A stretch of 64,000 bases of DNA. Origin: Atriophallophorus winterbourni (Eukaryota; Platyhelminthes; Trematoda; Plagiorchiida; Microphallidae). Numbering within the stretch: position 1 is the stretch's first letter; each line of letters begins with the position of its first letter. The translations under genes and the position numbers were made by a program. Where the stretch lies: positions 1-64,000 of the forward strand of contig JACCGJ010013785.1 of assembly GCA_013407085.1 (NCBI GenBank), given 5' to 3'. Shown one piece after another: positions 21,946-31,739 of the stretch. The notes beneath the pieces were generated by a model that made no database searches, had not been told where the DNA came from, and was given only the letters and a program-made list of their open reading frames with translations.

Positions 21946-22330
21946 TGGTAAGCCATTGTTAAATAGGGTTCTTAGAAAGAACCACTATGTTCAAATACGG
22001 AATCACAAAGTGATTCTTGGTCAAGCCATCTAGGAGCTTATAAACGACCAATATATATTTTTTGGTGATCACAAATCTGACGATGACCTAACCTGAGGAC
22101 ATCCGGTGTTAGGACATCCGCCATTTCGGTTTTTTCTTACAGTCAGTTTGAGTAATTGACATTCAAAAATCTCTGGATTTATCTATATTTCGCCCAAAGT
22201 TTCGATACACATGTGATAATATAAGCGGTGTAAAATCTAAATTTAATTCCAAGACTTTGAGCGAAAATTTTAAAATAAAGAAAAATTTAAAAATTTAAAT
22301 GCTGATCCCGCTTAACCAAAGTAATGTGTT

Positions 22331-22418
22331 GCTCACATCCCCATCCAATAAACACCACTACCGGTTTCAGGCTGTTTGCCATCGTCAGGTGGAAACAGTA
22401 AGATCAGGTTCAGTGAGC
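22331..22418 (-). ncRNA. candidate type I hammerhead ribozyme, unit 2
   Basis: Read minus: CTGACGA core, a short stem II (GGC, loop AAACA, GCC), GAAA, then CCGGTA. The palindrome ACCGGT is the very short stem III typical of dimeric hammerheads, with cleavage predicted after GUA. Stem I has proximal CCAC/GTGG and distal GCTCAC/GTGAGC. All conserved core positions are present; stem II is weak (a T-T mismatch at its base). This is the best preserved of the five units. Confidence 0.65.
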
Positions 22419-22444
22419 ATTGAAACAGTGGAAAAGCGGTAAAC

Positions 22445-22618
22445 AAAGTTAAACTTGTATGTCACTGTTATATAGGGTTCTTACAAAGAACCACGATATT
22501 CGAACACTGAATCTCAAAGTGATTCTTGGTCAAGCCTCGAGTGCTTTGTGATTCAGTATTTGAACATCGTGGTTCTTTGTAAGAACCCTATATAACAGTG
22601 GCATACAAGTTCAACTTT
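22445..22618. repeat. near-perfect 174-bp hairpin of repeat R
   Basis: Arms of about 75 bp around a 24-bp loop. The outer ends read AAAGTTAAACTTGTATG and its complement, and the inner ends contain TTCTTACAAAGAACC. Such a structure can form a cruciform or a long RNA stem. Confidence 0.85.
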
Positions 22619-22725
22619 GCTAATCCCGCTTATTATTGAAATATTTCACGCTGTTCGTGCGAGAATTGTATAAATAAACAATGCATAAATTCTTTAAAAT
22701 TGCTTACTATTGAGTAGTATAAATT

Positions 22726-23549
22726 TTGAATTTTGTTACTCGGGACTCTCAAATCAATGATGTTCCCAGCTATAAGGATTATTCGTTTATCCGCCGTCAT
22801 CAGCATGCTAGTGTGAATTATATTTTAAATCAGATAGCGATGTCTTCTATTCTCGTCGAAAAGATTAGACTTGATTCATGCAACGTATCGCCGATTGGAA
22901 ATTCTGATCACTGTGTGTCGCTAAAATCTACTGAACTATGGGGCATAGTTACATGACTCGCAGAATCGGGCGAAAAGTGACCAGTAGAGCCTTCGAACCT
23001 GACCATATTTATGAGCATGCTCTGACTTCCGTATTTTTAACGTCCGGACGTTTTCCTTGAATGTGACGTTTTTACATCCAATCTCAACTTTTGCTCTCCA
23101 CAGGAAATTATTTTTGTTCGACCTGTTTTTCCTCCAATATATTGAAGCGCCTCCTAAGATTGAAGGAACAAAATCTTGATTGTCACGCGGTGTTCCAGCT
23201 GTCTTCATCAATTAAGCTTGAGATTCAACGCATGCGAGATATATATGTGAAATCAATTTTTAGAACGAATAAGAGTCATCGATTATGGGGTACGCTCAAA
23301 GGTTTGTGTGGCAAAGACAGGAAGGTACTCCCCTTTATACATGATTTTAATTCTTAAATGAATCTTTTTTCATCTTCTCCTGATGGAACCCAAGAAATCA
23401 CTGATTTTGTTTTACCCTCATCCTCTTTCTCAACTCCAACTTTTACAAGCTCAGTGGAAGTTATGCAGACACTTTTCGCTGTATCTCGCTCAAAGTCTGC
23501 AGGCTTCGATATTCTTTCCCCATTTTTGCTAAAAAAAATGCGCACGTGA
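22726..23549 (+). pseudogene. duplicated LINE E endonuclease piece and linker
   Basis: 22,892-23,094 repeats 21,716-21,945 (SPIGNSDHCV and the DVFLECDVFTSNL-type segment). After it come linker sequences LRLKEQNLDCHAVFQLSSS and SKSAGFDILSPFLLKK leading towards RT. 22,726-22,890 is shared with 34.42-34.57 kb and belongs to the right end of repeat R or its carrier. Confidence 0.5.
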
Positions 23550-23690
23550 ACTTTCTTCGCCGATCTCATCTATCTTTAACAGATGCATAGAGATAATTAT
23601 TTTTCCTGACTGAGAAGCCGGTACGTAATACACCAATCCCCAAAAATGATCCTGAGAAGTACCGCCCCATTGCGTGTACGTCGCAGCTAC

Positions 23691-23891
23691 TGTGCTGATT
23701 GTTCGATTAACCATCAATAATACTCAATCATTCATCATCATTTATTCAACAATAATCAATAATACTGCTATTCAAGTTCTGGTTGTAAAACCTACATTAT
23801 TCAATACATACTGTAATTCGAATGAGCGTCGTTTGTTCTCACTAACATTCTTGGGTTGGTTATTCAATTCAATACAATACAATTCATCACA
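23691..23891 (+). repeat. 5' LTR of the gag-only element
   Basis: 201 bp, from TGTGCTGATTG to TTCATCACA, rich in CAATAATA blocks. The primer-binding-like TTTGGCGTCGCG starts immediately after it. Confidence 0.85.
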
Positions 23892-23917
23892 TTTGGCGTC
23901 GCGAACAGCAATTCTCC

Positions 23918-24718
23918 ATGGGGAATTCAATTTTGGAACCTCTCGATATAAATGCAAATGCTCGAGGAATGGAAAACTATTTTGAAAAATTCGAAATTTG
24001 GTGTATGACACGGCCGAAAGCAAAAAATGATAAAAAGTATGTTTATTTTCTAAATTCAATCGGAAAATCTGCTTATACGTTATTAAAAAAATTGGCTTAT
24101 CCGGATACACCAATTTTCCTTCCATACGAAACGCTGAAGGCGCTTTTAATGCAATACCTGAAACCTGTACATTTCGAACCAACCGAACGTGCAAAATTTC
24201 ATTCCATGGTGCGTCAGTCCAATCAAGGAATTCGCGATTTTATTCTACAATTGTTAATTCAGGCAGCGAAATGCAACTCCGGTGAATTGTTAGAAATGCA
24301 ATTGAAAGATCGCCTAATTGCTGGAATACATGACAGTGTTTTGCAGAACGAACTCTTGAAGCTGCTAAAACCCTCTTTTAAAGATGTTCGAGCTCACTGT
24401 GAACAGTATGAATATGTGCGTGTGGCAACAACAGATTTGTCGCCAGCAGAAAATTCCGTCATGTTCAATATACATAAACGTGAAAAAGCCAAGGCTCTGA
24501 TGCAGACAAATGATGATGATACCTTAACTATGCCGCTGGGCGGAAAAAGAAACGTTGACTTTCATACATCCTATCATAGTATGAAGAACACTCCAGTTAC
24601 TCTGGATATTCAAACTGCATCTGGAAATACAGTTCGACCGATTTCTAACAGTGCCATTGCTCGTGCTAAAACGTTGTTGTGTGATGATGAAAACTTGACT
24701 TCCCTATCAACCGACTGA
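23918..24718 (+). CDS. gag: Gag-like protein of the gag-only element
   Basis: 266 residues, open from an ATG 27 bp after the LTR. Its first 190 or so residues align with Gypsy-N Gag: LEPLDIN / LEPLNLH, ERAKFHSMVRQSN / ERAKFNTLVRNPN, AAKCNSGELLE / AAKCEFGDLLE, LKDRLIAGI / LRDRLIAGI. It lacks zinc knuckles and protease; the last 75 or so residues are unrecognised. I infer a capsid protein; the open frame suggests selection or youth. Confidence 0.7.
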   Translation: MGNSILEPLDINANARGMENYFEKFEIWCMTRPKAKNDKKYVYFLNSIGKSAYTLLKKLAYPDTPIFLPYETLKALLMQYLKPVHFEPTERAKFHSMVRQSNQGIRDFILQLLIQAAKCNSGELLEMQLKDRLIAGIHDSVLQNELLKLLKPSFKDVRAHCEQYEYVRVATTDLSPAENSVMFNIHKREKAKALMQTNDDDTLTMPLGGKRNVDFHTSYHSMKNTPVTLDIQTASGNTVRPISNSAIARAKTLLCDDENLTSLSTD

Positions 24719-25111
24719 AGCACTACTTCTGTAAACACGTCCACATCCGCCCGTATCATTGATTTAAACGGAAAATCTATTTTTTTATTACCAAGAAAGT
24801 GGCTTCAAAGTTAGCAAACTTCAGAATTCATCAGATACCATTTCAAATAAATCACCGAACTCATCTTATCAAGCGAATTCAGCACTGCCTTCTAGCTCAT
24901 CTGAACGATCGTCAGATAATGTACTTTTCAAAACCACTAGAGGAAAAGCCTTACTGGCACTTTCGATTACTGCCATTGAAAAAGCGATAAAATTGTTGGC
25001 AACTCTATATGATGTTTCGGGTGCGCTGGAACCCCCGTGGAGATCAGAACGTTCGTTGAACAAGCTGTACCGGGATTATAAAAATACAGGATAATTCGCA
25101 AACTGCGGTGG

Positions 25112-25308
25112 TTGTGGTGAATGTTCGATTAACGATCAATAATACTCAATCATTCATCATCATTCATTCAACAATAATCAATAATACTGTTATTCAAGTT
25201 CTCGTTGTAAAACATACATTATTCAATGCATATTGTAATTCGAGTGAGCGTCGTTTGTTCACACATACATTCTTGGGTTGGTTATTCAATACAATACAAT
25301 TCATCACT
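25112..25308 (+). repeat. 3' LTR of the gag-only element
   Basis: 197 bp, TGTGGTGAATG to TTCATCACT, about 90% like the 5' LTR, so the insertion is not recent. The terminal CA has become CT. Confidence 0.85.
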
Positions 25309-25313
25309 GCTAC

Positions 25314-26152
25314 TCATAGTACTGGAAAAAATAGTGCTACGACGAGTTGTTTCGAGTTGCCAGGTAGAAGATTCGCCTCAGTTCTCGTACCGCAAAAATC
25401 GTTCGACGGTAGACGCACTCGCGTTGCTAGCTGACCATGTAACCCAGTCATTAAATTCGAAATCAAAAGCGGTGCAGGTTTGTTTTCTTGATTACACCAA
25501 CGCTTTCAACAGTGTTATCAGAAGTTCTTTGCTCGGAAAACGTCATGATTGTGGTGTACCGCTGAACCTACTTCACCGGATAGCGTCCTATTTCAAGGCC
25601 TGCGTGCAGTATACTGCAGTGAATGGTAAAGTTTCCAATTCTGTAGCGATTTCTCGCGGTGTTCTACAAGGCGCAATACTTTTCCCCTTCTTATTTTCTA
25701 TCTACATTTCTGATCTTCCTTGCTTTCATTCCACTATTATTCTAAAGTATGCTTATGACATTGCTGTTGTTTTTGACCACCGTAGACGTGCTGACTCTCC
25801 TACATCTGAATTTGTTATCAATAACATTGGTCAGTGGTCATCCTTACTCGGCTTATCTTTAAATCCTCAAAAATGCAAAGAAGTAATATTTTCAAACTTG
25901 GCTGGTCAGCGTCGTCAAACTCTGCTTCAAGGAATTCCCACGATTTCCTTTCATGGCTCAAACTTCAGCAGAAGCGCATGTTTTAAATATCTTGGCGTCA
26001 TTTTATCACGAAGTCTCAATTTGACCGATCATGTGACTGCACAGTACTGGAAGGTTAGAAGGTTATCATTTTACGCCTTAGGTCTGCGTTCTCTAGCTGT
26101 TCCTCCTGATGTAGTTAGATGTGTCGTTTTTTCTGCATTGTTTTCATTTTAA
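25314..26152 (+). pseudogene. LINE E reverse transcriptase
   Basis: RT blocks VLEKIVLRRVVSS, FSYRKNRSTVDALALL, VCFLDYTNAFNSV, GVLQGAILFPFLFSIYISDL, then LKYAYDIAVV where YADD is expected: the third base block reads YAYD, so one catalytic aspartate is missing. LSLNPQKCKEVIFS and FKYLGVILSRSLN follow. The frame is otherwise open for about 280 codons, so this copy lost activity by substitution. Confidence 0.75.
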
Positions 26153-26378
26153 TCTACGCATCCCCTATAATTTTTCCTGGTCTTTTTGAAAAGGATTTTT
26201 GATGATCAAAAGAGGAATCAAATTAATTTCAAGATTAAGCTCTTCCTCTACCGAGCTAATTCGTGAAATTATCTTCGAACGCCACTTTCGTGAATGTGAC
26301 AGATTGGTCAGAGTTATATCGTCTGATAATGCACACCCACTGCATGAGGTTGTAGTGGATATGTGCAAGTTATAACAG

Positions 26379-27290
26379 AGGTTTACTTCACGGAACAAAG
26401 CGCTTGTGAATTGCGATCCTCTGTCGGTGGTAATAGTAGCGGGTACACCAAAAATGGATATCCATGAATCGACGAATGGTCGTGCGATGGTATCTGTGAA
26501 GGTGTCACGAACTGGGACAGCTATAGGCCAGCGAGTGTATCTATCAACGCATGTCAAGATATAGCTATACGTTCGGGAAACGGGTAAAGGACCAACAATA
26601 TCCAGGTGGATATGCTTGAATCGACCGTCGGGTACAGGGAATGTGTTGGAAGGGGCACGGATATGTCGATGAATTTTGCTGCGTTGGCAAGCTACACAGT
26701 GTTTGGCCCAATGACGGATTTCACGTTGCAAATTTCGCCAAATTAATCGTTCTGTTATGATTTTTACAGTGGAACGAATACTCGGATGTGACAATCCGTG
26801 AAAGTGATCGAAGATCTTCCGGCGATGTGTTTGCGGGACGAAAGGTCTCGGCTTGCCGGTCAATATGTCACAGTGGATCTTGGCGTCGCAATCAAGAGGC
26901 GGCAAAAGGGCAAATTTGAGTGACTTATTTGCGACAATTTCGGAAAATTCAGAGTTGCTTTCCTGATGACTGGCCAGTTCTCTGATATCGAGTACTGAGT
27001 TGCTTATCTGTTGGATAGTGCTACGCGATAAGGCATCAGCGACTATGTTGCGGTCACCATCGATGTGTCCAATATCTGTAGTGAACTGCGCGATGAAGTC
27101 AAGTCGACGAATTTCTCTTGGAGAGTTTCGGTCAGTCGGAGAACGGAACGCATAAACAATTGGCTTGTGATCAGTGAACACAGTAAAGGTGCGTCCCTCG
27201 AGTAGGTGACGGAAGTGTTTAATAGCTAGGTAAATGGCGAGAAGTTCGCGTCCAAAAGTGCTATACCTAGTCTGGGCTGGTTGTAACTTC
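26379..27290 (-). pseudogene. pol: CsRn1-like RNase H end and truncated integrase
   Basis: FTDHKPIVYAF and ADALSRS close RNase H. Integrase has H-x-x-x-H at HFHGLSHPS, C-x2-C at CVACQRS, the first Asp at HLDIVGPLP and the second at TTDRGSQFT. The third acidic residue is lost because the frame runs into 28 bp of LTR at 26,378. An in-frame TAA near 27,293 separates it from the RT part. Confidence 0.8.
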
Positions 27291-27292
27291 CG

Positions 27293-28555
27293 TTAGAAAA
27301 AGGACAGTGGTTGTATCTCTCCGCTTACTTCTTGCTGCAGTACGGCTCCGACTGCGACTTGTGATGCGTCGGTTTTCGGGACCAAATGTGCGTTATCGTC
27401 GGTTTTTAAGTGACTCAGAGCGGAAGCGTTGCTCAAAAGTTTTTTAACCTTGACGAATGCGGATTCTGCAGCGATTGTAATCGTCAACGTTCTGGGATTT
27501 CCTTTGAGCATGTCAGTTAGCGGTTGAATTATTTTAGCGGCGTTGGGGATAAATCGTCCATAGTAGTTAACGACGCCTATGAAACGGCGTAAGCTTCTGA
27601 TTGATTGTGGCATTGCGTGTTCGAGTATGGACCGTGTCTTTTCGGGCAGTGGGCTTATTCCATTACTGTCAATCCTATGGCCGAGAAAATCAATGGTCGA
27701 CTGGCCAAAAACGCATTTGTCGGGATTGATAGTAACGCCGTATTGAGCGAAGCGTTGGAAGACTTCACGGAGGTGTCGTACATGCTCCTCGTGTGATGAG
27801 CTAGCTACTAATACGTCGTCGATATACACGAAGACGAAATCAAGACCACGAAGAATCTGATCCATGAACCGTTGAAAAGACTGTGCTGCGTTGCGCAAAC
27901 CGAAGGGTATGCGAAGGAATTCGAAAAGACCAAATGGCGTAATTACATCAGTCTTAGCAATATCGTCGGGGGCCACGGGGATCTGATGGTATGCACGTAC
28001 GAGATCCAGTTTAGAGAAAACTGATTTTCCGTGAAGGATAAGTGAGAAATCATGTATGTGCGGAATAGGGTAGCGGTCGGGTTGGGTAACGCTATTCAAC
28101 GCACGATAATCTTCGCAAGGTCTCCAATCGCCGTTCTTCTTGGCGACCATATGTAACGGCGATGCCCACGGACTGGTTGACGGTCTAATTATGCCCAATG
28201 CGGCCATATGTTCGAACTCGCATTTTGCTGCTTTAAGTTTCTCTGGTGGCAGCCTTTGAGCTTTGGCAAAAACCGGAGGCCCTTTAGTAACGATGTGATG
28301 TTGAACATCGTGGGTGGGAGTCTCCGAGTATGGCGATACGCGTGTCAAGTTCGAGAATTCACGCAGGATGTCGCTGTATGTAGCACTGTTCGGCACGAAT
28401 ATGCGAGGACTGGGTGAGATGATGGAACATAGTTTACCGGACACGTTCAATGACGTAGTATTTTCATGTAGCCGTCGGTGTCGGAGATCGACTACGAGAC
28501 CGTATTTCGTCAAAAAATCGATACCGATGATAGGTCTCTGAACATCGGCTATCAA
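27293..28555 (-). pseudogene. pol: CsRn1-like reverse transcriptase
   Basis: 420 codons. The protease end [15 protein letters not shown] is followed by RT blocks [31 protein letters not shown] and catalytic YIDD at residues 244-247, then [17 protein letters not shown] and the start of RNase H ([13 protein letters not shown]). Catalytic residues are intact. The upstream junction with Gag-protease is frameshifted in both arms. Confidence 0.85.
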
Positions 28556-28576
28556 GAAGACGAAAGGGAATTCACA

Positions 28577-29623
28577 TCAAAGTCCGCGATCGAGTTTAAA
28601 ACGTTTCTCACAGTAAGTCAAAATTTTCGATTCGTTAGCTGCCTGCAGTGTGATGCCTGATGGACGTAAGTCACGTTTTTTGCAGCTACGCGGTATAACG
28701 CTAACTTTGGCACCAGTGTCCACGAGAAAATTAAGTTTATTCGACGCATCATATATATACAGGAGGCGACTGGTGGGTTTGCCAGGAGCAGCCGTCGCCA
28801 TTACTGACTGGCAAGCTGGTTTCCCGACTTTGTGGCTGAGTGCGTTAGGGTGTTCACAAACTGGACGGCAGTTACGCGCGGCGTCTCCGAAACGGCGATG
28901 GTAATAGCAAAACCAGTTGGTATTGCGAGGACGAGAGCGACTTCTACTTCTGGATCGATGGCGAAGTAAGGATCGGGAGTTTTTAGAACGCTCCATGTTA
29001 GAGATTGTGAGCTGTAATGATGAGAGCTCTTTGGTCAACGTTGCTATGGAGGTTTCTAGCTCTGATATGTAACTCGCTTTGGCTGCCTGATTGACATTGA
29101 TTCCGCCTAAATTTTCGTGGATTTTGTCGGCGAGTTCAGCAAGAGTGTCTAGACCAACTTTATCGACAGATACTGCAAGGACAGATTTAACACTGGCTGG
29201 TAAACAATTCAACCAGAGTTGTTGCAATACGGAATCATCCAGCTTTGAGTCACCCACGAGAGAACGCATGTGTCGTAGAAGTTGTGACGGAGTTCTATCC
29301 CCGAGCTCTACCCCGGCGAGCAATTGTTTTAACCTCGCCCCGTCAGAAGCCACAATGGGTTTAAGAACAGCGGCTTTGAGGGTGTCGTAGGGCGAATTTA
29401 CTGGCATCGGATCAAGAACGTCTAAAACTTCTTTCGTTATATACGACGGCAGCTGAGATTGCACGAAGGAAAACATAGTTTCTTGTTTAGTTATGCGTCT
29501 AAAACGAAACATTTCTTCGAGCTGAATGAACCAAATGTGTGTGTTTGCTGGGTCAAAAGCTGGAGTGTTGCCTCCAATAACATTCAATTGAGAATCGGAC
29601 GTGTCAGTAGGTTCGAAAGACAT
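28577..29623 (-). CDS. gag: CsRn1-like Gag and protease, left-arm copy
   Basis: 348 residues, open. Order: a helical capsid-like region (1-200), an Arg/Ser-rich run (213-233), a metal-binding motif C239-x2-H242-x9-C252-x3-C256 characteristic of the CsRn1 clade, and protease core VDTGAKVSVIP (301-311). A frame break right after residue 348 separates it from the rest of the protease; both arms share it, so it predates the duplication. The right-arm copy is the same apart from a synonymous change I noticed. Confidence 0.85.
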   Translation of the reverse strand: MSFEPTDTSDSQLNVIGGNTPAFDPANTHIWFIQLEEMFRFRRITKQETMFSFVQSQLPSYITKEVLDVLDPMPVNSPYDTLKAAVLKPIVASDGARLKQLLAGVELGDRTPSQLLRHMRSLVGDSKLDDSVLQQLWLNCLPASVKSVLAVSVDKVGLDTLAELADKIHENLGGINVNQAAKASYISELETSIATLTKELSSLQLTISNMERSKNSRSLLRHRSRSRSRSRPRNTNWFCYYHRRFGDAARNCRPVCEHPNALSHKVGKPACQSVMATAAPGKPTSRLLYIYDASNKLNFLVDTGAKVSVIPRSCKKRDLRPSGITLQAANESKILTYCEKRFKLDRGL

Positions 29624-29690
29624 TATGGCAAAATTGAAAAAAAATATATGGGAGTTCTGAGCGAGAAATGGAAAGCGGGCTCACCAATTA

Positions 29691-30049
29691 TGTAGTGGAT
29701 ATGTGCAAGTTATAACAGTAAATGTTATATTGAATGCAGGACGAATGAACGAACTCACGGAAAATGACGGTTTAGTGTCCGGTGCAATTATCCACACACA
29801 TACAAATTGATTCAACTTCAAAACTTCTGTGTCACGTCAATCAGGAACGAATAATTCGTAAAGCTTGAAGATCCGGTGACACGTTAATCTTGCCGTTAAC
29901 CGTCTCGATTCACGAACAACCAGCTGTGCAGCACCACGAACAATAGCAGAACCAGGAGACGCGCAGACCAAAGTATATTGCTGATTAAAGCAAGCATCGA
30001 GGGAAACGAAAATACAATTGGAAAGAAAGTGAAATTACAGGTTGCTACA
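29691..30049 (-). repeat. CsRn1-like 5' LTR, left arm
   Basis: 359 bp. Read minus it runs TGTAGCAACC to CCACTACA, with TGTAG/CTACA inverted tips. The end was placed by the AGGT target duplication and by LINE E protein continuity. Confidence 0.8.
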
Positions 30050-30053
30050 AGGT

Positions 30054-30213
30054 TTTTATGGCTTGCAGATCGTTCCCAGCTACGCGTAGTCAACATGTCG
30101 TCCCGTATGCAAGAACTGACAACTTCCACAATTCTTTTATTCCTTACCTGGCTCGATATTTGGTTGATCATACAATAGTTGTTCTCGATTTGAGGAAGAA
30201 ACTGACAGTATAA
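30054..30213 (+). pseudogene. LINE E C-terminal end
   Basis: It continues the frame broken at 26,350: VFMACRSFPATRSQHVVPY then FHNSFIPYLARYLVDH, the conserved LINE C-terminus, ending in TAA at 30,211. A 3' UTR with AAATAAATA follows. Confidence 0.7.
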
Positions 30214-31379
30214 TAAGTGACGTAGGATCATCCTTATTTGACATGCCTTTTTTAAATAAATATACATTTTATTACGTGTGGTCAAATTAATAGTATTGCT
30301 GAAAATTCGTGTACTCGAATAAAGCCTTTTTTTCTTCTTCTTCTCCTTCAGGCCGAAGGCTCGGTCAACGGAAAGCCTTTGCTTATCCTTGCGCCTGTTG
30401 TTCGAGTTCTCTTGCCATATTCTAAGGAAACAATCGCTTTCGGATGCATCAGATACTGAGTTAAGCTAGAATATCATATTTTTCACTCGTTGATTTAAGC
30501 GTATCGCGAGAAGGTAAACTCAAATCCCGATATCACAAGTGCGAACTGATTGACTGATTCAAGGCAACGGTGTTAAACACGGACCCTAGAGAACATAAAA
30601 TTACGTGAACGACGGTTGCAAGCTCGTTAATTTTGATCCAATTTATCCTGCGAAATCACACGAGATTAATGATATTACGTGCAAATTGATGAGACCAGTT
30701 CGTCCATACCCTGAGTTATACATTCGCTAATAGAAAATATTACTTTACCGATCTCAGTGAGCACCCAGCTAGACGTATAACATTTTGTCAAGCGCAAAGG
30801 CTCGGAGAATCGATCGAATTGCAATACCATCATCAAACCAACACGGAGATCTTCCCACTCGATAATTATTAACAAAAGATAATACAGACCCGTATGAAAA
30901 CACACAAATGAATGGAAATTAAACGAACACCAAACGATTTTGATCGAACAAGAAGTAATTACTTAAAAATTCAACTCGAATAAATCGAGGCTTCTACTTC
31001 AGCCACCCGGACACATCATAGTTCTACACCTTCATGCACACAGAACCATAGGCATAAAGTGAATGAAAATGCTTTAACCTAAAGTGTGCATGTCAGGGAA
31101 TACACAACGGTGAAGTGTAGACGGAGTCGACGATGTTCAGCGAGTTGGTAGTATCAACGAATGTATGAAATCACAAACCAGGATCTAGACAAGGTGTCGC
31201 ACTCTCAAAGAATACGCGCGTGTGCTAAGTTACTGTAAGGTCTTCCAGGCCTAGAGAGATATAAAAGAAAACTTCGGTGACACGGTAGCGTGTTTTTGCA
31301 TGCAGCTCATCAACATTGGCGAATCAATGTAGCATGGTGGTACGGGCGTCGTACAGGATTACTGGGCAATTGCTAATCA
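30214..31379. other. arm sequence without recognised genes
   Basis: LINE E 3' UTR followed by about 1.1 kb in which I recognise nothing; mirrored at 60,685-61,850. A pyrimidine-rich tract TTTTTTTCTTCTTCTTCT lies near 30,330. Confidence 0.4.
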
Positions 31380-31690
31380 TGCAATGAATGCGCAGTCACA
31401 GAGAGAATACAACGAAGGGGCACGAAATATTAAAGTTGCAATAAAATGGGTTTGAACAAAAAAGTTCCAGTTTAAGTGATCAAGACTCAAGATTTTACGG
31501 CGAAAAAAAGCAATCGGTTTACATGTACCATTGGACGAGAGCCAATAAAATACAGACGATGCAATCAAAATTCAGCTGAGGTGTTCAATTTGTGTTGGTT
31601 CGTATGTAGTCAGTATACCGGGCTGAATATGGACTGCTCTTCGATATAAGAATCCAGATCCTTCAAGAGAAATCCATCCAAAACAACCCG
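31380..31690. repeat. dispersed repeat shared with 5.18-5.50 kb (left arm)
   Basis: Same order of blocks as at 5.2 kb; see that entry. Mirrored at 60,374-60,684. Confidence 0.45.
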
Positions 31691-31739
31691 TGTTCTAAAT
31701 CTACTCAAACGGGTATTTGGGAAATTTTCGCCCAAGATA

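Larger units (their letters stand above)
21946..22725 (-). mobile_element. repeat R, copy i (hammerhead plus hairpin repeat)
   Basis: This 0.8-kb block recurs at 33.5-34.4 kb and, inverted, at 57.6-58.4 kb. It carries GGACATCCG-type repeats, one hammerhead unit (22,331-22,418, minus) and a long hairpin (22,445-22,618). Unlike the arm copies it lacks the second hammerhead unit. It splits the LINE E endonuclease. It has no protein-coding capacity, so it is non-autonomous. Confidence 0.7.
23691..25308 (+). mobile_element. gag-only LTR retrotransposon (TR-GAG type)
   Basis: Two direct LTRs (23,691-23,891 and 25,112-25,308) flanked by a 5-bp target duplication GCTAC at 23,686-23,690 and 25,309-25,313. 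It interrupts LINE E between RPIACTSQLL and VLEKIVLRR. The interior of about 1.2 kb holds a single gag frame and no pol. It is non-autonomous; the primer-binding site TTTGGCGTCGCGAACAG nearly equals that of Gypsy-N (TTTGGCGTCGCGAGCAG), so the two probably used the same replication machinery. Confidence 0.85.
21290..26350 (+). mobile_element. LINE E: non-LTR element interrupted by repeat R and an LTR element
   Basis: Endonuclease remnants at 21.29-21.95 and 22.89-23.10 kb, a linker at 23.1-23.68 kb, then RT at 25.31-26.15 kb, and the C-terminal end resuming at 30,054-30,213 beyond the CsRn1-like insertion. Protein continuity across the inserts (RPIACTSQLL to VLEKIVLRR; NAHPLHE to VFMACRSFP) supports a single element. 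Confidence 0.7.
26351..30049 (-). mobile_element. CsRn1-like Ty3/Gypsy element, 3' end deleted
   Basis: Read minus: a 359-bp 5' LTR, primer-binding-like TTGGTGAGCCCG, Gag with a C-x2-H-x9-C-x3-C motif, protease, RT, RNase H and integrase, then only the last 28 bp of the 3' LTR (26,351-26,378). Target duplication AGGT at 26,347-26,350 and 30,050-30,053. LINE E coding continues on both sides, proving insertion. An internal deletion joins mid-integrase to the LTR tip. Confidence 0.85.

Noticed and set aside
28555..28590. Programmed frameshift between Gag and Pol of the CsRn1-like element
   Set aside because: The break lies after the DTG motif inside the protease rather than before it, and I see no slippery heptamer with a stem. 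An ordinary mutation that predates the duplication fits better.
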